A stretch of DNA of 36,366 nt from Pseudomonadota bacterium (lineage in GTDB: Bacteria > Chloroflexota > UBA6077 > JAJPHF01): NCBI GenBank assembly GCA_021325365.1, contig JAJPHF010000057.1, positions 1-36,366 on the forward strand. The letters run 5' to 3'. The notes beneath the pieces were generated by a model. The model was not told where the DNA came from. It made no database searches and saw only the letters and a list, made by a program, of their open reading frames with translations. Below are positions 7,411-14,882 of this stretch, piece by piece; the stretch's first letter is position 1, and the number at the start of each line of letters is the position of its first letter. Position numbers and translations under genes: made by a program.

Positions 7411-7467
7411 TCGGCGAAGCACGAGGCGGCGACAGGCCCGGCCTGTCGCCGCCTCGTGCTTCGCCGA
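7411..7467. terminator. 27-bp perfect hairpin between convergent genes
   Basis: Bases 7411-7437 pair without mismatch with 7441-7467 around the loop CCG. The stem begins nine bases after the stop of the ABM gene and ends ten bases before the stop of the convergent glgC gene. The symmetry suits a bidirectional terminator. There is no U-tract on either side. Confidence 0.75.
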
Positions 7468-7477
7468 TCAGGCTCGC

Positions 7478-8785
7478 TTAGCGCGCGGCGGCGATGCTGG
7501 GGACGGGGCGGCGCTCGTCGGCGCGCAGGACGGACTCGCCGCTGGCGATCTCTAGCTGGCCCGCGAAGTCGCGCTCGGCGACGTAGGCGTCGACGCGGCA
7601 GTTGCGCCCGAGCTGCACGCCGGCGGGGATGCGGGCGCGCTTGCCGACGATGGTGATGCCGGTGTTCAGGCGCCGCGGCTCCAGGCGGTTGGCGCGGTTG
7701 CCCGCGCCGACGCCGAGCTGGCAGTCGGCGCCCACGACGACCTCTTTGTCGAGGATCACGCGGTCGAGCACGCTGTCCGCCCCGACGATGCAGTCGGTCA
7801 TGAGGATGGAGTCGCGCACCACGGCGCCCTCGGCGACGAACACGCCCGGCGACAGCACCGAGTGCTCGACGGTGCCGGCGATGTTGCAGCCGTGGGAGAT
7901 CAGGCTGCGCTCGACGCGCGCGCTGGCGCAGACCTTGGCCGGCGGCCGCTCCTCGCTGCGCGTGTGGATGATCCAGTCGGGCTCGTAGAGGTTGAAGTCG
8001 GCGGGCTCGGCGAGCAGCCCCATGTTCGCGTCCCAGTAGGACTGGATGGTGCCGACATCGCGCCAGTAGCCGCGGAAGGGGTAGGCGAACACGCGGTCGA
8101 GCTCGACCATGCGCGGGATGACGTCGCCGCCGAAATCGTGGCGCGAGCGGGGCATGCGGGCATCCTCGTCGAGGCGCTGCTCCAGCACCGCGCGCTCGAA
8201 GACGTAGATGCCCATCGAGATGAGGGTGCTGCGCGGCTGGGCGGGCTTCTCGTCGAACTCGACCACGAGGTTCTCGTCGTCGGTCACGAGCGTGCCGAAG
8301 CGGTGCGCCTCGCGCAGGGGCACCTCGAACACGGCGACCGTGCAGTCGGCCTGCTTCGCCTCGTGGTAGGCGATCATCTTCTGGTAGTCCATACGGTAGA
8401 TATGGTCGCCGGACAGGACCACCACGATGTCGGTGCGGGGATCGTCGAGCAGGAAGGGGAGGTTCTGGTAGACGGCGTCGGCGGTGCCCTTGTACCAGTC
8501 GGAGTCTCTGCGCCCGAGGTAGGGCTGCAGCAGGCGAATGCCGCCGCGCGCGCGGTCGAGGTCCCAGGGGCGGCCGATGCCGATGTGGTCGTTCAGCGAG
8601 TGCGGCCGGTACTGGGTGAGCACGGCCACGTCGTACAGGCCGGAGTTGACGCAGTTGCTGAGGGTGAAGTCGATGATGCGGTACTTGCCGGCGAACGGCA
8701 CGGCCGGTTTGGCGCGCTCCATCGACAGCACGCTCAGCCGCTCGCCTTGGCCGCCCGCCAGGATGACCGCGATGGTGTTCCTCAT
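7478..8785 (-). CDS. glgC: Glucose-1-phosphate adenylyltransferase (ADP-glucose pyrophosphorylase)
   Basis: This 435-residue enzyme makes ADP-glucose from ATP and glucose 1-phosphate for glycogen synthesis. The N-terminal nucleotidyltransferase domain has [12 protein letters not shown], then [16 protein letters not shown] and the LSNCVNSG and LTQYRPHSL segments. [15 protein letters not shown] motif carries the metal-binding Asp. An FDEKP block and a C-terminal left-handed beta-helix with hexapeptide-like turns (about 300-400) complete the family architecture at near normal length. The ATG start has only a weak upstream GAGGG. The short intergenic space upstream is filled by a CTGACAGCT-type repeat. 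No other glycogen gene lies in the window, so it stands alone here. Confidence 0.95.
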   Translation of the reverse strand: MRNTIAVILAGGQGERLSVLSMERAKPAVPFAGKYRIIDFTLSNCVNSGLYDVAVLTQYRPHSLNDHIGIGRPWDLDRARGGIRLLQPYLGRRDSDWYKGTADAVYQNLPFLLDDPRTDIVVVLSGDHIYRMDYQKMIAYHEAKQADCTVAVFEVPLREAHRFGTLVTDDENLVVEFDEKPAQPRSTLISMGIYVFERAVLEQRLDEDARMPRSRHDFGGDVIPRMVELDRVFAYPFRGYWRDVGTIQSYWDANMGLLAEPADFNLYEPDWIIHTRSEERPPAKVCASARVERSLISHGCNIAGTVEHSVLSPGVFVAEGAVVRDSILMTDCIVGADSVLDRVILDKEVVVGADCQLGVGAGNRANRLEPRRLNTGITIVGKRARIPAGVQLGRNCRVDAYVAERDFAGQLEIASGESVLRADERRPVPSIAAAR

Positions 8786-8788
8786 GAT

Positions 8789-8910
8789 AGCTGTCAGCCC
8801 TCAGTAATCAGCTCTCAGCTTAGGTCGCGACCGCTGCTGGCTCGCATGGCACCATGTTGCGGTGCGTGGGCGCGCGTCTGCTGACAGCTGACGGCTGCCA
8901 ACCGACAGCT
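8789..8910. repeat. AGCTGTCAGC/CTGACAGCT-type repeat tract
   Basis: Degenerate repeats of the AGCTGTCAGC / GCTCTCAGCT type occur at 8789-8820 and again at 8880-8910 (CTGACAGCTGACGGCTGCC), separated by ordinary sequence. They occupy the gap between the leftward HEAT-like gene and glgC, which leaves no clean promoter for glgC. Such tracts are a known kind of intergenic low-complexity repeat in environmental genomes. Confidence 0.5.
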
Positions 8911-8914
8911 CGGG

Positions 8915-10249
8915 TCACTCGCTCGGGTCGTACGGGCTGCGCTCAAGCTCCGCCGGGTCGATCCCGGCGCGCTCGGCCTGGATGGCGAGCTGGATACTAC
9001 GCTGCATGAGCGTGCGCACGAACGGATGGCGCGGCAGCAGCACCGGGTCGCTGTCGGCGATCTCGACGGCGGCCGCGATGGCGAGCTTCGCCGCCTGTGG
9101 CCGGTCCGTGCGCAGGAAGATGTAGGCGGTCTCCTCCAGGCGCCGCTGCCAGGCACGCCGCTGGGGCGCGGTAAAGACCTCGCGGATCGCCTGGGCCAGC
9201 ACCCGCTCGGCGCGCTGCTCGTCCGACTCGGGCGTGAGCACCAGCCGCGACTCGGCCGCGCGGCGCAGCTCGGCGGCGTATTTCTGTACCTCGCGGTAGC
9301 CGAGCACCCAGCGCTCGATCTCCTCCTCCTCGAACAGATCGGGGGAATGCTCCAGCAGCTCGGGCCGCATCTTGACCTCGAAGCGGCTGACCTCCTCGTA
9401 GGCCAGCGGGCGCTCGTAGGGCTGGGGCGGCGTGCCGATCACGTCCTGCCAGTGCCGATACTCGAGCGGCACGGCGACGCCGCTCTCCGCGTTCAGGGCG
9501 AGCGCCTCCTGAATGAGCCACTGGGCGTAGGGGATCGGCAGCTCGACCCAGACGCCCGCCTGGTCGCGCATCTCCTCCTCGCGCGCCGCCAGCCGCTTGC
9601 GCGTGCTATCGCGGGCGAAGAAGTCTTTCATGCCGACGAGATCGTTGAGCAAGAGACTGAACAGGTACGCGCCGCCCAGCGGCCGGTCGGCGTAGAGGGA
9701 CAGCGCCCGCGACCCCGTGGCGTCGATCTGGCTGGCGACGGCGCGGTAGAGCGTGGCGCGCGGCTGGAGGGCGGCCGCCGCGGCGGCGCGCGCCGGCGCC
9801 TCGTCGGCCTGTGGCTGCACGCCCTGGCTGCGCAGGCGGAAGAGGGCGCGGCGGGCGGTCTTGCGCCGGTCCTTGTCGGGCAGCGTCTCGGCCAGGCGGG
9901 CGAGCGCCGTGGCGGCCGCGGGATCGGCGAGGGCGCCGAGCTCCAGCACGGCCGCGTCGGCCAGCGGCTCGGCGCCCTGCTCGCTCGCCCGCGTCAGCAA
10001 CGGCACCGCGGCCGGCCCCGCCTCGCGCCGCACGACCTCCAGGGCCGCGGCCGCGAGCGGGCCGGGCGCCTCGGCCAGGACGCCGAGCGCCGCGTTCGGC
10101 TCGTCGAGCGCCGCGCGCACACGCGCCGCCAGCGCCGCCGCCTCGGCGTTATCCACGGGCGGCGCGCTGACGACGCCCCCAGCCTTCTGCTCGGCGGCGG
10201 GCCGGCGGGCAGGAGCCGTGCGCGGTCCGGGGCGACGCAGCTTCGGCAT
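8915..10249 (-). CDS. Unknown protein with N-terminal HEAT-like helical repeats
   Basis: I do not recognise the function of this 444-residue protein. Residues 1-30 are basic and Pro/Ala-rich. Residues 33-150 are Ala/Leu-rich helical pairs with HEAT-repeat character (PLLTRASEQGAEPLADAAV, ELGALADPAAATALARLAE). The rest is more polar and predicted helical, including an aromatic segment WVELPIPYAQWLIQEA and charged stretches around EEEEIERW. It has no signal peptide or membrane segment. ATG 10249 follows GAGGAAGC. Upstream on this strand is a TTGTCG-17-GATACT promoter candidate. Its closeness to glgC (129 bases, same strand) allows cotranscription but does not give a role. Confidence 0.7.
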   Translation of the reverse strand: MPKLRRPGPRTAPARRPAAEQKAGGVVSAPPVDNAEAAALAARVRAALDEPNAALGVLAEAPGPLAAAALEVVRREAGPAAVPLLTRASEQGAEPLADAAVLELGALADPAAATALARLAETLPDKDRRKTARRALFRLRSQGVQPQADEAPARAAAAAALQPRATLYRAVASQIDATGSRALSLYADRPLGGAYLFSLLLNDLVGMKDFFARDSTRKRLAAREEEMRDQAGVWVELPIPYAQWLIQEALALNAESGVAVPLEYRHWQDVIGTPPQPYERPLAYEEVSRFEVKMRPELLEHSPDLFEEEEIERWVLGYREVQKYAAELRRAAESRLVLTPESDEQRAERVLAQAIREVFTAPQRRAWQRRLEETAYIFLRTDRPQAAKLAIAAAVEIADSDPVLLPRHPFVRTLMQRSIQLAIQAERAGIDPAELERSPYDPSE

Positions 10250-10329
10250 AGCTTCCTCGGCGGCACGACCGTGTGCGGGATCCGGCGGGCGCGGGCCGCG
10301 GCCGCCTCAGCCCGCCCTTCGCTGAGTAT

Positions 10330-10358
10330 AGTATCGCGCCGCCTGGTAGCGCCGACAA
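10330..10358 (-). promoter_or_regulatory. Candidate promoter for the HEAT-like gene
   Basis: Read leftward: TTGTCG (10358-10353), a 17-base spacer and GATACT (10335-10330), about 80 bases before the start at 10249. The same 192-base divergent gap has TATACT at 10379-10384 on the plus strand, a possible -10 for the rightward gene, but no matching -35. Confidence 0.45.
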
Positions 10359-10441
10359 GCCCTGCACGAACGGCGCTCTATACTACTGAGACATGGCACG
10401 CGTCCCACACGGCGCCGCGGACGCGAGGAAAGGGGCCGGTC

Positions 10442-11134
10442 ATGACGACGAGCGCAAGCCTGCTGGAGCGCCTGGACGCGACGGTGGCGCAGCACAATCG
10501 CGAGGGCGCCGGACTGTACCGCGCGATTCCGACGCGCGAGGCGGCGCAGATCTACGTGCAGCAGTGGGGCCTGTTCACCCGCCACAGCCGGCGCTGCTGG
10601 GCCTGGGTGGTCGGCAACTGCCCGGTGGTGGAGGTGCGCCGGTTCATCACGCGAGAGAACCTGTACGAAGAGGAAGGCGCGGACGAGACGTCGCACTACG
10701 AGATTCTGGCGCGGCTGGGCGTGAAGCTGGGGCTGCCGCGCGCGGCGATCGACGCCGCCGAGGCGTTGCCCACGACGCGCCTGGCCCTGCTCGTCTGGGA
10801 GACGCTGACCAAGAACCGCTCGTGGGCCGAGGGCCTGGCGGCCAAGGCGGTGCTGGAGCGCGTCGGCTTCCCCGACCTGCGGCGCCTGCGGCGCGACAAC
10901 TGGAAGCGGGCGCTGGGCCTGTCCGACGCTGACCTGGGCTTCTTCACGACGCACATCGAGGCGGACGAGATTCACGGCAGCGGCGCCTACGACCTGCTGG
11001 CGCGCTACGTGCCGCCCGCCGAGCACGACGCCGCCGTTGCCGCGGCTCAGGCCTCCATCGAGGCGATGATGCTCCACAGCAACGGCATCGCCGCCGCCAT
11101 GCAGGCGCGGGGCGCCATACTGCCCTCGGAGTAG
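10442..11134 (+). CDS. Heme-oxygenase-like di-iron protein (TenA/PqqC/CADD superfamily), paralogue 1
   Basis: This 230-residue all-helical protein belongs to the heme-oxygenase-like superfamily. A six-ligand di-iron pattern is visible: Glu78 and His85 (E-x6-H), Glu139 in the central helix, and His171, Asp175 and His178 in HIEADEIH. This matches heme-oxygenase-like diiron oxidases such as UndA, SznF and CADD better than classical TenA, whose catalytic Cys is not evident. It aligns clearly with the protein at 15558-16307, sharing HxEADxxH followed by GxAYDL. ATG 10442 has GAGGAAAGGGG upstream. The substrate is unknown. It runs directly into the SUI1 gene (21-base gap), but that gene seems to have its own promoter. 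Confidence 0.78.
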   Translation: MTTSASLLERLDATVAQHNREGAGLYRAIPTREAAQIYVQQWGLFTRHSRRCWAWVVGNCPVVEVRRFITRENLYEEEGADETSHYEILARLGVKLGLPRAAIDAAEALPTTRLALLVWETLTKNRSWAEGLAAKAVLERVGFPDLRRLRRDNWKRALGLSDADLGFFTTHIEADEIHGSGAYDLLARYVPPAEHDAAVAAAQASIEAMMLHSNGIAAAMQARGAILPSE

Positions 11135-11149
11135 CCGTTGCCCTATAAC
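11120..11149 (+). promoter_or_regulatory. Candidate leaderless promoter of the SUI1/YciH gene
   Basis: CTGCCC (11120-11125), an 18-base spacer and TATAAC (11144-11149). The -10 box ends six bases before ATG 11156, exactly as in the MFS gene. It overlaps the 3' end of the preceding gene. No Shine-Dalgarno sequence lies before the ATG. Confidence 0.5.
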
Positions 11150-11155
11150 GACAGT

Positions 11156-11533
11156 ATGGACAACGTGCGCGTCGTCTACTCGACAGATGGGGGGCGGCAG
11201 GACCGCTGCCCGACCTGCGGGCGGCGACCGGACGCCTGCCGCTGCAACCGGCCGCGGGCGAAGCCGGCCGCGAGCAAGGGGCCGGCGCTGCCCGACGACG
11301 GCGTGGTACGGGTCTGGCGGGACCGCAAGCGCCGGCGCGGCAAGACCGTCACGGTCGTGGCGGGCGTGGAGCCGGCGCGGCGCGAGGAGCTGGCGGGCAC
11401 GCTGAAGCGGCTCTGCGGCTCGGGCGGCACCGTGCAGGACGACGGCACGGTGGAGATCCAGGGCGATCACCGCGAGCGCATCGCCGCCAAGCTGGGCGCG
11501 CTCGGCTACCAGGTCAAGCTCGCCGGCGGCTGA
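11156..11533 (+). CDS. Translation initiation factor SUI1/eIF1-like (YciH family)
   Basis: This 125-residue protein has the bacterial YciH/SUI1 layout. A short N-terminal RVVYSTDGG motif is followed by a Cys cluster (CPTCGRRPDACRC) that could bind zinc. The SUI1 domain has GVVRVWRDRKRRRGKTVT, CGSGGTVQDDGTVEIQG and a C-terminal GYQVKLAGG, nearly the same ending as E. coli YciH. The family influences start-codon selection and binds the small ribosomal subunit. ATG 11156 is chosen because the family begins just before RVVYST. A TTG at 11138 would add six residues. The absence of a ribosome site plus a -10 box six bases upstream suggests a leaderless message. Confidence 0.9.
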   Translation: MDNVRVVYSTDGGRQDRCPTCGRRPDACRCNRPRAKPAASKGPALPDDGVVRVWRDRKRRRGKTVTVVAGVEPARREELAGTLKRLCGSGGTVQDDGTVEIQGDHRERIAAKLGALGYQVKLAGG

Positions 11534-11604
11534 GGCCCGCGCTTGCGGCCATCGCGACGATTGGAGGCAGCAGGCCCCACGGATACCTCCGCAGGAGGAC
11601 GACG

Positions 11605-12144
11605 ATGAGTGATCCGCTGGACCTGGAGCCGATCAAGGCGCGCTGCGCGGCCGCCACGCCGGGCTGGTGGAAAGCGAGCGGCGACACACTCGTCGCGAAC
11701 GCGGGGAACGGGCCGTGGCTGTCGCTGACCGGCTGGCCGCGCGCCGACCGCCACTTCGTCGAGCACGCCCGCGCGGACGTGCCCGCCCTGGTCGCCGAGG
11801 TGGAGGAGCTGCGCGGGCGCCTGGCGCGGCTCGGCGCCGCCCACGCGGCCGCGGGCGCGCACATCGACGCGCTCGCGGCGGCGAACGCGGCGCTCGCCGC
11901 CGAGAATGACCGCTTTCGGAGGGCGCTGGCGGTGATCCGGGACTACGTCCTGCTGCCGTGGGCCGATTTCGAGGCGCGCCATCCGGGCCTCCTGCGTTCC
12001 GCTGAAAGCAGCCCGCGCTTCGACATCTCGGCCTACGCCGTGGCCGCCCTGGGCGATTCCGCGCCCGAGGAGGGCGCCACCCGGGCGCTGCCCGCCCCCG
12101 CCGACGGCCCGCCCCTGCTCGCCGCGCCCCCTATTGAAGCGTAG
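11605..12144 (+). CDS. Hypothetical protein with ARCAAATPGxW motif and coiled coil
   Basis: This 179-residue protein has an N-terminal IKARCAAATPGWWKASGD stretch and then FVEHARADVPALVAEVEEL. Together these form a small domain often seen in phage and actinobacterial hypothetical proteins. Residues 55-115 are a heptad-like Ala/Leu/Glu helix (LAAANAALAAENDRFRRAL), probably a coiled coil. The C-terminal 50 residues are Pro/Ala-rich and look disordered. AGGAGG (11593-11598) precedes ATG 11605 at six bases. The function is unknown. A single such gene without other phage genes does not show a prophage. A 22-bp hairpin follows the stop. Confidence 0.65.
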   Translation: MSDPLDLEPIKARCAAATPGWWKASGDTLVANAGNGPWLSLTGWPRADRHFVEHARADVPALVAEVEELRGRLARLGAAHAAAGAHIDALAAANAALAAENDRFRRALAVIRDYVLLPWADFEARHPGLLRSAESSPRFDISAYAVAALGDSAPEEGATRALPAPADGPPLLAAPPIEA

Positions 12145-12153
12145 TGGGCTGAT

Positions 12154-12201
12154 GCGAAGCGGGAAGCGGCGCGGCCCATGCCGCGCCGCTTCCCGCTTCG
12201 C
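12154..12201. terminator. 22-bp perfect hairpin between convergent genes
   Basis: Bases 12154-12175 pair perfectly with 12180-12201 around the loop CCAT. The structure lies 9 bases after the stop of the rightward gene and 8 bases before the stop of the leftward flavin-reductase-like gene. It has no T-run. The layout matches the hairpin at 7411-7467, with an unrelated stem sequence. Confidence 0.75.
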
Positions 12202-12209
12202 GCTGGCGA

Positions 12210-12722
12210 CTAGCCGATGTTCGGCTCGTGCAAGAAGCGGTAGATCAGGTGGTTGTAGTGGACCACGGGGGGGCGCGAGGCGTCGTAGTGCAGCGCGAGC
12301 ACCTCGGCCACGTACAGATGGTAGTTGCCCGCTGGGTGCTTGCTCACGATGCGGCACTCGATACAGGCGTGGGCGTCGGCCAGCAGCGGCGCCTGCACGT
12401 GGGCCGCGGGCAGCCGCTGCAAGCCCACGGCGGCGAACTTGTCCTCCAGCTCGTGGCCGGTCAGCCCGCGGCTCTTCTCGACCACGGGCGCCTGCGCCTC
12501 CGAGCAGACGGTGAGCACGAACTCGCCGGAAGCGTCGGCGAGCTGGGACGTGAGGTTGCGCAGGTTCAGGCCGACGGCGACGAGGGCCGGCGGGCCGGGC
12601 ACCATGCCGATGGCCCGCACCACGAACTGCCAGTTGTCCCGTCCCTCGTGCGCCGCCGTGAGCAGGAACAGCCCGGCGGGCATGACGTTCAGGGTCTCGC
12701 GCGGGTCCGCTAGCTCGTACAC
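12210..12722 (-). CDS. Flavin-reductase-like (split-barrel FMN-binding) protein
   Basis: This 170-residue protein has the flavin reductase-like split-barrel fold. The family supplies reduced FMN/FAD to two-component monooxygenases or binds flavin in other roles. Visible pieces are the N-terminal PAGLFLLTAAHEGRDN strand, PALVAVGLNLRNLTSQLA, a SGEFVLTVCSE strand, and the C-terminal GNYHLYVAEVLAL block with a YNHLIYRFL tail. GTG 12722 is one base after the TAA of the upstream VOC gene (TAA-C-GTG), so translation is probably coupled. Pairing with a VOC enzyme suggests a shared oxidative step. No flavin-dependent oxygenase component is adjacent. Confidence 0.8.
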   Translation of the reverse strand: MYELADPRETLNVMPAGLFLLTAAHEGRDNWQFVVRAIGMVPGPPALVAVGLNLRNLTSQLADASGEFVLTVCSEAQAPVVEKSRGLTGHELEDKFAAVGLQRLPAAHVQAPLLADAHACIECRIVSKHPAGNYHLYVAEVLALHYDASRPPVVHYNHLIYRFLHEPNIG

Positions 12723-12723
12723 G

Positions 12724-13218
12724 TTACACCAGCGCGGGGTCCCAGGCCCGGCCCTTCCGCTCGACGTGCGCGCGCACCTGCGCCATCACGCCCGCGTCGT
12801 CCTGGTCCAGGTCGATGTCTTCCTTGAACGGCTGGTGGCACTGGATACCGGTGTCCCAGTAGATCTCCAGGCGGTTGCCCTCGGGATCATAGAAGTAGAC
12901 GCTCACGGCGTTGCCGTGGGTGATCGTCTCGTCGATGCGCGCGTTCTCGGCCTTCAGGCGGTGGTAGAACTCGCGGACCTCGCCCAGGCTGCCGGTGTGG
13001 AAGGAGAGCTGCTGCATGACCTTGCCGTCGCCGCGGCCGCCGCCCATGAGCAGGACCTGGTGGTGCTCGTCGCCGGGCTGCGCGCTCAGGAAGTAGCCGT
13101 TGCCGCGCGGGCCGGGGTCGGTCACGCGGAACCCGAGCACGCGCGTGTAGAAGTCCTTCTGCTTCTCCAGATCGTCGCAGAAGATGCCCACGTGGCCGAT
13201 GTAGGTGATTGCTGGCAT
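12724..13218 (-). CDS. VOC-family metalloenzyme (extradiol dioxygenase/glyoxalase-like)
   Basis: This 164-residue protein is a two-module vicinal-oxygen-chelate domain. The expected metal triad is present: His9 (YIGHVGIF), His74 (QLSFHTG) and Glu118 (DPEGNRLEIYWD). The DPEGNRLE ending is typical of ring-cleaving dioxygenases and relatives. The C-terminal 45 residues (FKEDIDLDQDDAG onward) extend beyond the core. The start ATG follows AGGAG in the leader. It is the first gene of a two-gene operon with the flavin-reductase-like protein and has a strong promoter about 110 bases upstream. The catalysed reaction cannot be told from sequence; extradiol cleavage and isomerase or lyase chemistry are all possible. 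Confidence 0.82.
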   Translation of the reverse strand: MPAITYIGHVGIFCDDLEKQKDFYTRVLGFRVTDPGPRGNGYFLSAQPGDEHHQVLLMGGGRGDGKVMQQLSFHTGSLGEVREFYHRLKAENARIDETITHGNAVSVYFYDPEGNRLEIYWDTGIQCHQPFKEDIDLDQDDAGVMAQVRAHVERKGRAWDPALV

Positions 13219-13332
13219 GGCTCATTCTCCTCATGCGGGGCGCCCTGGCGCCCGCGTGGCGCGGGGCGCGCGTGCCGCGGACGGGCAATCGCCCGCCTCA
13301 GCACGGCAGGCACGGTTGGCGTTGTTAGTCGG

Positions 13333-13361
13333 AGGGTAGCCCACCCCCGCGCGGCTGTCAA
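13333..13361 (-). promoter_or_regulatory. Strong promoter of the VOC/flavin reductase operon
   Basis: Read leftward: a perfect TTGACA (13361-13356), a 17-base spacer and TACCCT (13338-13333). Transcription should start near 13326, giving a leader of about 108 bases that is GC-rich with short palindromes (GGGCGCC..GGCGCCC type). The promoter lies just upstream of the leader and downstream of the next gene's stop. Confidence 0.65.
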
Positions 13362-13375
13362 ACGCGGCCGGCGCG

Positions 13376-14446
13376 CTACTGCGCGGGGTACGGGCCGAGC
13401 TGCTGCAGCGCGTAGTTGACGAAGCTCATATCGATCACGCGGTCGAAGTCCACCTGGCCGGTCACGTCGCCGCGGTCGCGGTACCACTGGTCCACCGCTC
13501 GGATGCTGTCGGCGTTCACGCTGCCGTTTGGGTCCATCCACGAGGGCGCCAACTGGTCGAGCAGGCTCAGGTCGCGCATCCCCGTGATAGTGGAGATCGT
13601 CTGGAGCATTTCGGGGCGGCCCTGGCCGTCGCCGAAGAAGGCGCGGTAGTAGTCGCGCATGGCGCGCAGGTAGGCGACCATGAAGCGGCGGCCCACGTCG
13701 GGCCGCTGCTCGGCGAAGGTCGGCCCGTATAGGATCACGGCGATCTGGAAGTTGGGCTCCAGGTCGCTGGTCGGCTGCCAGCACTGGGCGACGCCGCGCT
13801 GCTCGCCCAGCGTGATGAACGGCTCGACCTCGAACGCCGCGTCGACGGCGTCGTTCCCGAAGCTGGTAAGCATGTCGGAGAAGCTCATCACCGGCATGTT
13901 CACGTCTTGCAGGGTGAGGCCGACTTGTTGGAGCTGGCGCTCGAGCACGTAGGTGGTGATAACGGCGGGCGCGTTCTCGGCGACCACGCGGCCGCGCAGG
14001 TCCGCGAACGAGCGGACGGCGCCGCTATCGAGCAAGCTCTTGCGGACCATGAGGCAGTTGAAACGGGTGCCCGGCACGGCGCGGGCGCGGTCGGTGACGA
14101 TGCGCAGGTTCACGCCGCGCAGGATGGCGTTGAACAGGCCGGGGCCCGGGGCGCCGCCGCCCACGTCGAGCTGGTCGGCGCCGAGGGGGGCGACCATGAA
14201 CTGGGCGCTGTTGAACGGCGTGGTGTCGAGGTCGAGGCCCTGCTCGCGCAAGTAGCCGTGATCCTGGGCCCAGAAGAAGGTCGCGTCGGTGGCGTTGGCG
14301 ATGGTGCCGACGCGCACGGTTTCGAGGCCTTGGCGGCCGGGCGCCGCGCTGGCCACGGGTGGCGGGCTCCCGGGCGTAGTCCCCACAATTCCCTGGCCGA
14401 CCAGCAGGAGCGCCAGCAGCAGGCCGAGCGTGGATAGACGCCTCAT
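13376..14446 (-). CDS. NMT1/THI5-like ABC solute-binding protein, paralogue A
   Basis: This 356-residue secreted binding protein has a signal sequence (LGLLLALLLVGQGIVG) with no lipobox Cys. It is probably cleaved after a VASA-type site and released or retained in another way. The mature protein has the NMT1 fold: VRVGTIANATDATFFWAQDH, a LDVGGGAPGPGLFNAILRG segment, and QIAVILYGPTFAEQRP. It is clearly paralogous to the protein at 16331-17467, sharing LDVGGGxPxxGLFNAI, QIAVxLYG and a LGPYP end. ATG 14446 has GAGGGT upstream and an extended -10 box about 70 bases away. There are no transporter membrane subunits nearby. The ligand is unknown. Confidence 0.85.
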   Translation of the reverse strand: MRRLSTLGLLLALLLVGQGIVGTTPGSPPPVASAAPGRQGLETVRVGTIANATDATFFWAQDHGYLREQGLDLDTTPFNSAQFMVAPLGADQLDVGGGAPGPGLFNAILRGVNLRIVTDRARAVPGTRFNCLMVRKSLLDSGAVRSFADLRGRVVAENAPAVITTYVLERQLQQVGLTLQDVNMPVMSFSDMLTSFGNDAVDAAFEVEPFITLGEQRGVAQCWQPTSDLEPNFQIAVILYGPTFAEQRPDVGRRFMVAYLRAMRDYYRAFFGDGQGRPEMLQTISTITGMRDLSLLDQLAPSWMDPNGSVNADSIRAVDQWYRDRGDVTGQVDFDRVIDMSFVNYALQQLGPYPAQ

Positions 14447-14514
14447 CGACGACCCTCACTTCCCATGGCGCAGGGCGCCATATTGTTGCCGCAGCGCGGC
14501 CCTCGGATGGTTAC

Positions 14515-14523
14515 ATCATAGCA
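14515..14523 (-). promoter_or_regulatory. Extended -10 promoter of binding protein A
   Basis: TGCTATGAT reads leftward from 14523 to 14515, an extended -10 element about 70 bases before the ATG at 14446. No recognisable -35 lies 16-18 bases upstream. The same nine bases form the -10 of the unrelated binding-protein promoter at 31720-31728. Confidence 0.5.
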
Positions 14524-14882
14524 GCGCCCCAGGCGCCCGGCGCGTTGACCGCAGGGCGCCGGGCGGGCGGGGCGGCTGCCAGGCCGAAGGTCGCAGGATT
14601 CCCGCCCACGTCCTGCCTATGGTCGAAGCGCCGAGCGGCCGGGGCGGCTGCCCGCTTACTGGGTAGCGGCGTACACGCTACGGATGGCCCGCATCGGGTT
14701 CCTGAAGATAGACCCGCATGTGCCACGCGGACTGCGGAAATCGCTTGCGGCAGCGGATGGACGCCTCGGAGCCCGGCGCGGACCTTGCGGCTGGGGGGCG
14801 AGCGGGCAGCGGGAGGAGAGAGAGTGCCGGGGACGGGGGAGGCAAGCGCGGCGCGGAGCGTTGGCGCGAGCGGGCGGCCTTG
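14524..14882. other. Gene-free stretch upstream of marC
   Basis: This stretch shows no supported gene. It contains a partly repeated GC-rich segment (GGGCGGGCGGGGCGGCTGCC near 14561 and GGCCGGGGCGGCTGCCCG near 14637), and otherwise nothing I can assign. An in-frame extension of marC could begin upstream, but that sequence is charged and unlike the family. Confidence 0.5.

Noticed and set aside
11605..12144. Prophage remnant based on the ARCAAATPGxW motif
   Set aside because: No other phage gene, integrase or attachment site is seen, and the base composition matches the neighbours.
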